A stretch of DNA of 5,443 nt, taken from the NCBI GenBank assembly GCA_002308155.1, contig DBVQ01000088.1:13061-18503 (forward strand), in the 5' to 3' direction. Origin of the DNA: Christensenella sp. UBA1260. GTDB lineage: Bacteria; Bacillota; Clostridia; Christensenellales; CAG-917. The position numbers and the translations under genes were made by a program. Positions 5,421-5,443 of the stretch are shown piece after piece (positions within the stretch are counted from its first letter, which is position 1; every line of letters starts with the position of its first letter). The notes under the pieces are model-generated. The model had not been told where the DNA came from. It searched no databases and saw nothing but the letters and a program-made list of their open reading frames with translations.

Positions 5421-5443
5421 ATGCCAACCATCAATCAACTTAT
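5421..5443 (+). CDS. rpsL: 30S ribosomal protein S12, first codons only (3' truncated by window edge)
   Basis: ATG at 5421 opens MPTINQL, the near-invariant N-terminus of bacterial ribosomal protein S12, which sits at the decoding centre and is the usual site of streptomycin-resistance changes. Only seven complete codons are in the window. AGGAGG (5408-5413) is 7 nt upstream, an ideal Shine-Dalgarno, as expected for a highly expressed gene. In most bacteria rpsL heads an operon with rpsG, fusA and tuf, and that is the likely continuation. Here it has its own promoter and long leader and is separated from rsmA by two opposing genes; the common Firmicutes neighbour, an L7Ae-like gene, is not directly upstream. 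Confidence 0.88.

Noticed and set aside
5318..5443. GTG-initiated frame after AAAGGGG in the rpsL leader, open to the window end out of frame with rpsL
   Set aside because: It overlaps the certain rpsL start in another frame, has no recognisable product, and its end is not visible.

Overview
The window looks like a chromosomal housekeeping region from a low-to-moderate GC Gram-positive bacterium, most likely an uncultured member of the Clostridia. Three things point there: strong AGGAGG- or AAGGTG-type ribosome binding sites, a metG/tatD/rsmA gene order like the metS-yabD-ksgA region of Bacillus subtilis, and a TatD-associated radical SAM gene inserted in it. This assignment is inference; there is no rRNA or species-level marker. 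The standard genetic code applies, with TGA as a stop in five of six complete or 3'-complete genes.

Layout. Positions 1-3647 (plus strand) hold a compact cluster: the 3' part of methionyl-tRNA synthetase (metG), the TatD-family nuclease (overlapping metG by one base, TAATG), a 109-bp gap with a possible internal promoter, a short radical SAM enzyme, and rsmA (16S rRNA adenine dimethyltransferase) 2 bp after it. The minus strand then carries two genes that converge on rsmA: an unrecognised two-domain protein (4445-3648), whose stop abuts the rsmA stop with no base between, and a GNAT acetyltransferase (5003-4536). A terminator hairpin lies between these two minus-strand genes. A second inverted repeat directly after it buries the start codon of the unrecognised gene.

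From 5004 to 5420 lies a divergent intergenic region. It has a near-consensus minus-strand promoter for the GNAT gene, an A/T-tract followed by a plus-strand promoter, and a leader of about 230 nt before rpsL (ribosomal protein S12). Only the first seven complete codons of rpsL are in the window. The leader has a 17-bp palindrome at the predicted transcription start, several competing TTTGAAA/TTTCAAA arms, a possible five-residue leader ORF and a GC-richer, structured-looking 3' half.

Biological theme: translation. The window contains tRNA charging (metG), rRNA modification (rsmA), a ribosomal protein (rpsL) and a GNAT that might acetylate a protein or small molecule. The less understood parts are the TatD/radical SAM pair, the unrecognised minus-strand protein with its double-hairpin 5' region, and the rpsL leader. 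I see no mobile element, CRISPR array, tRNA or rRNA.
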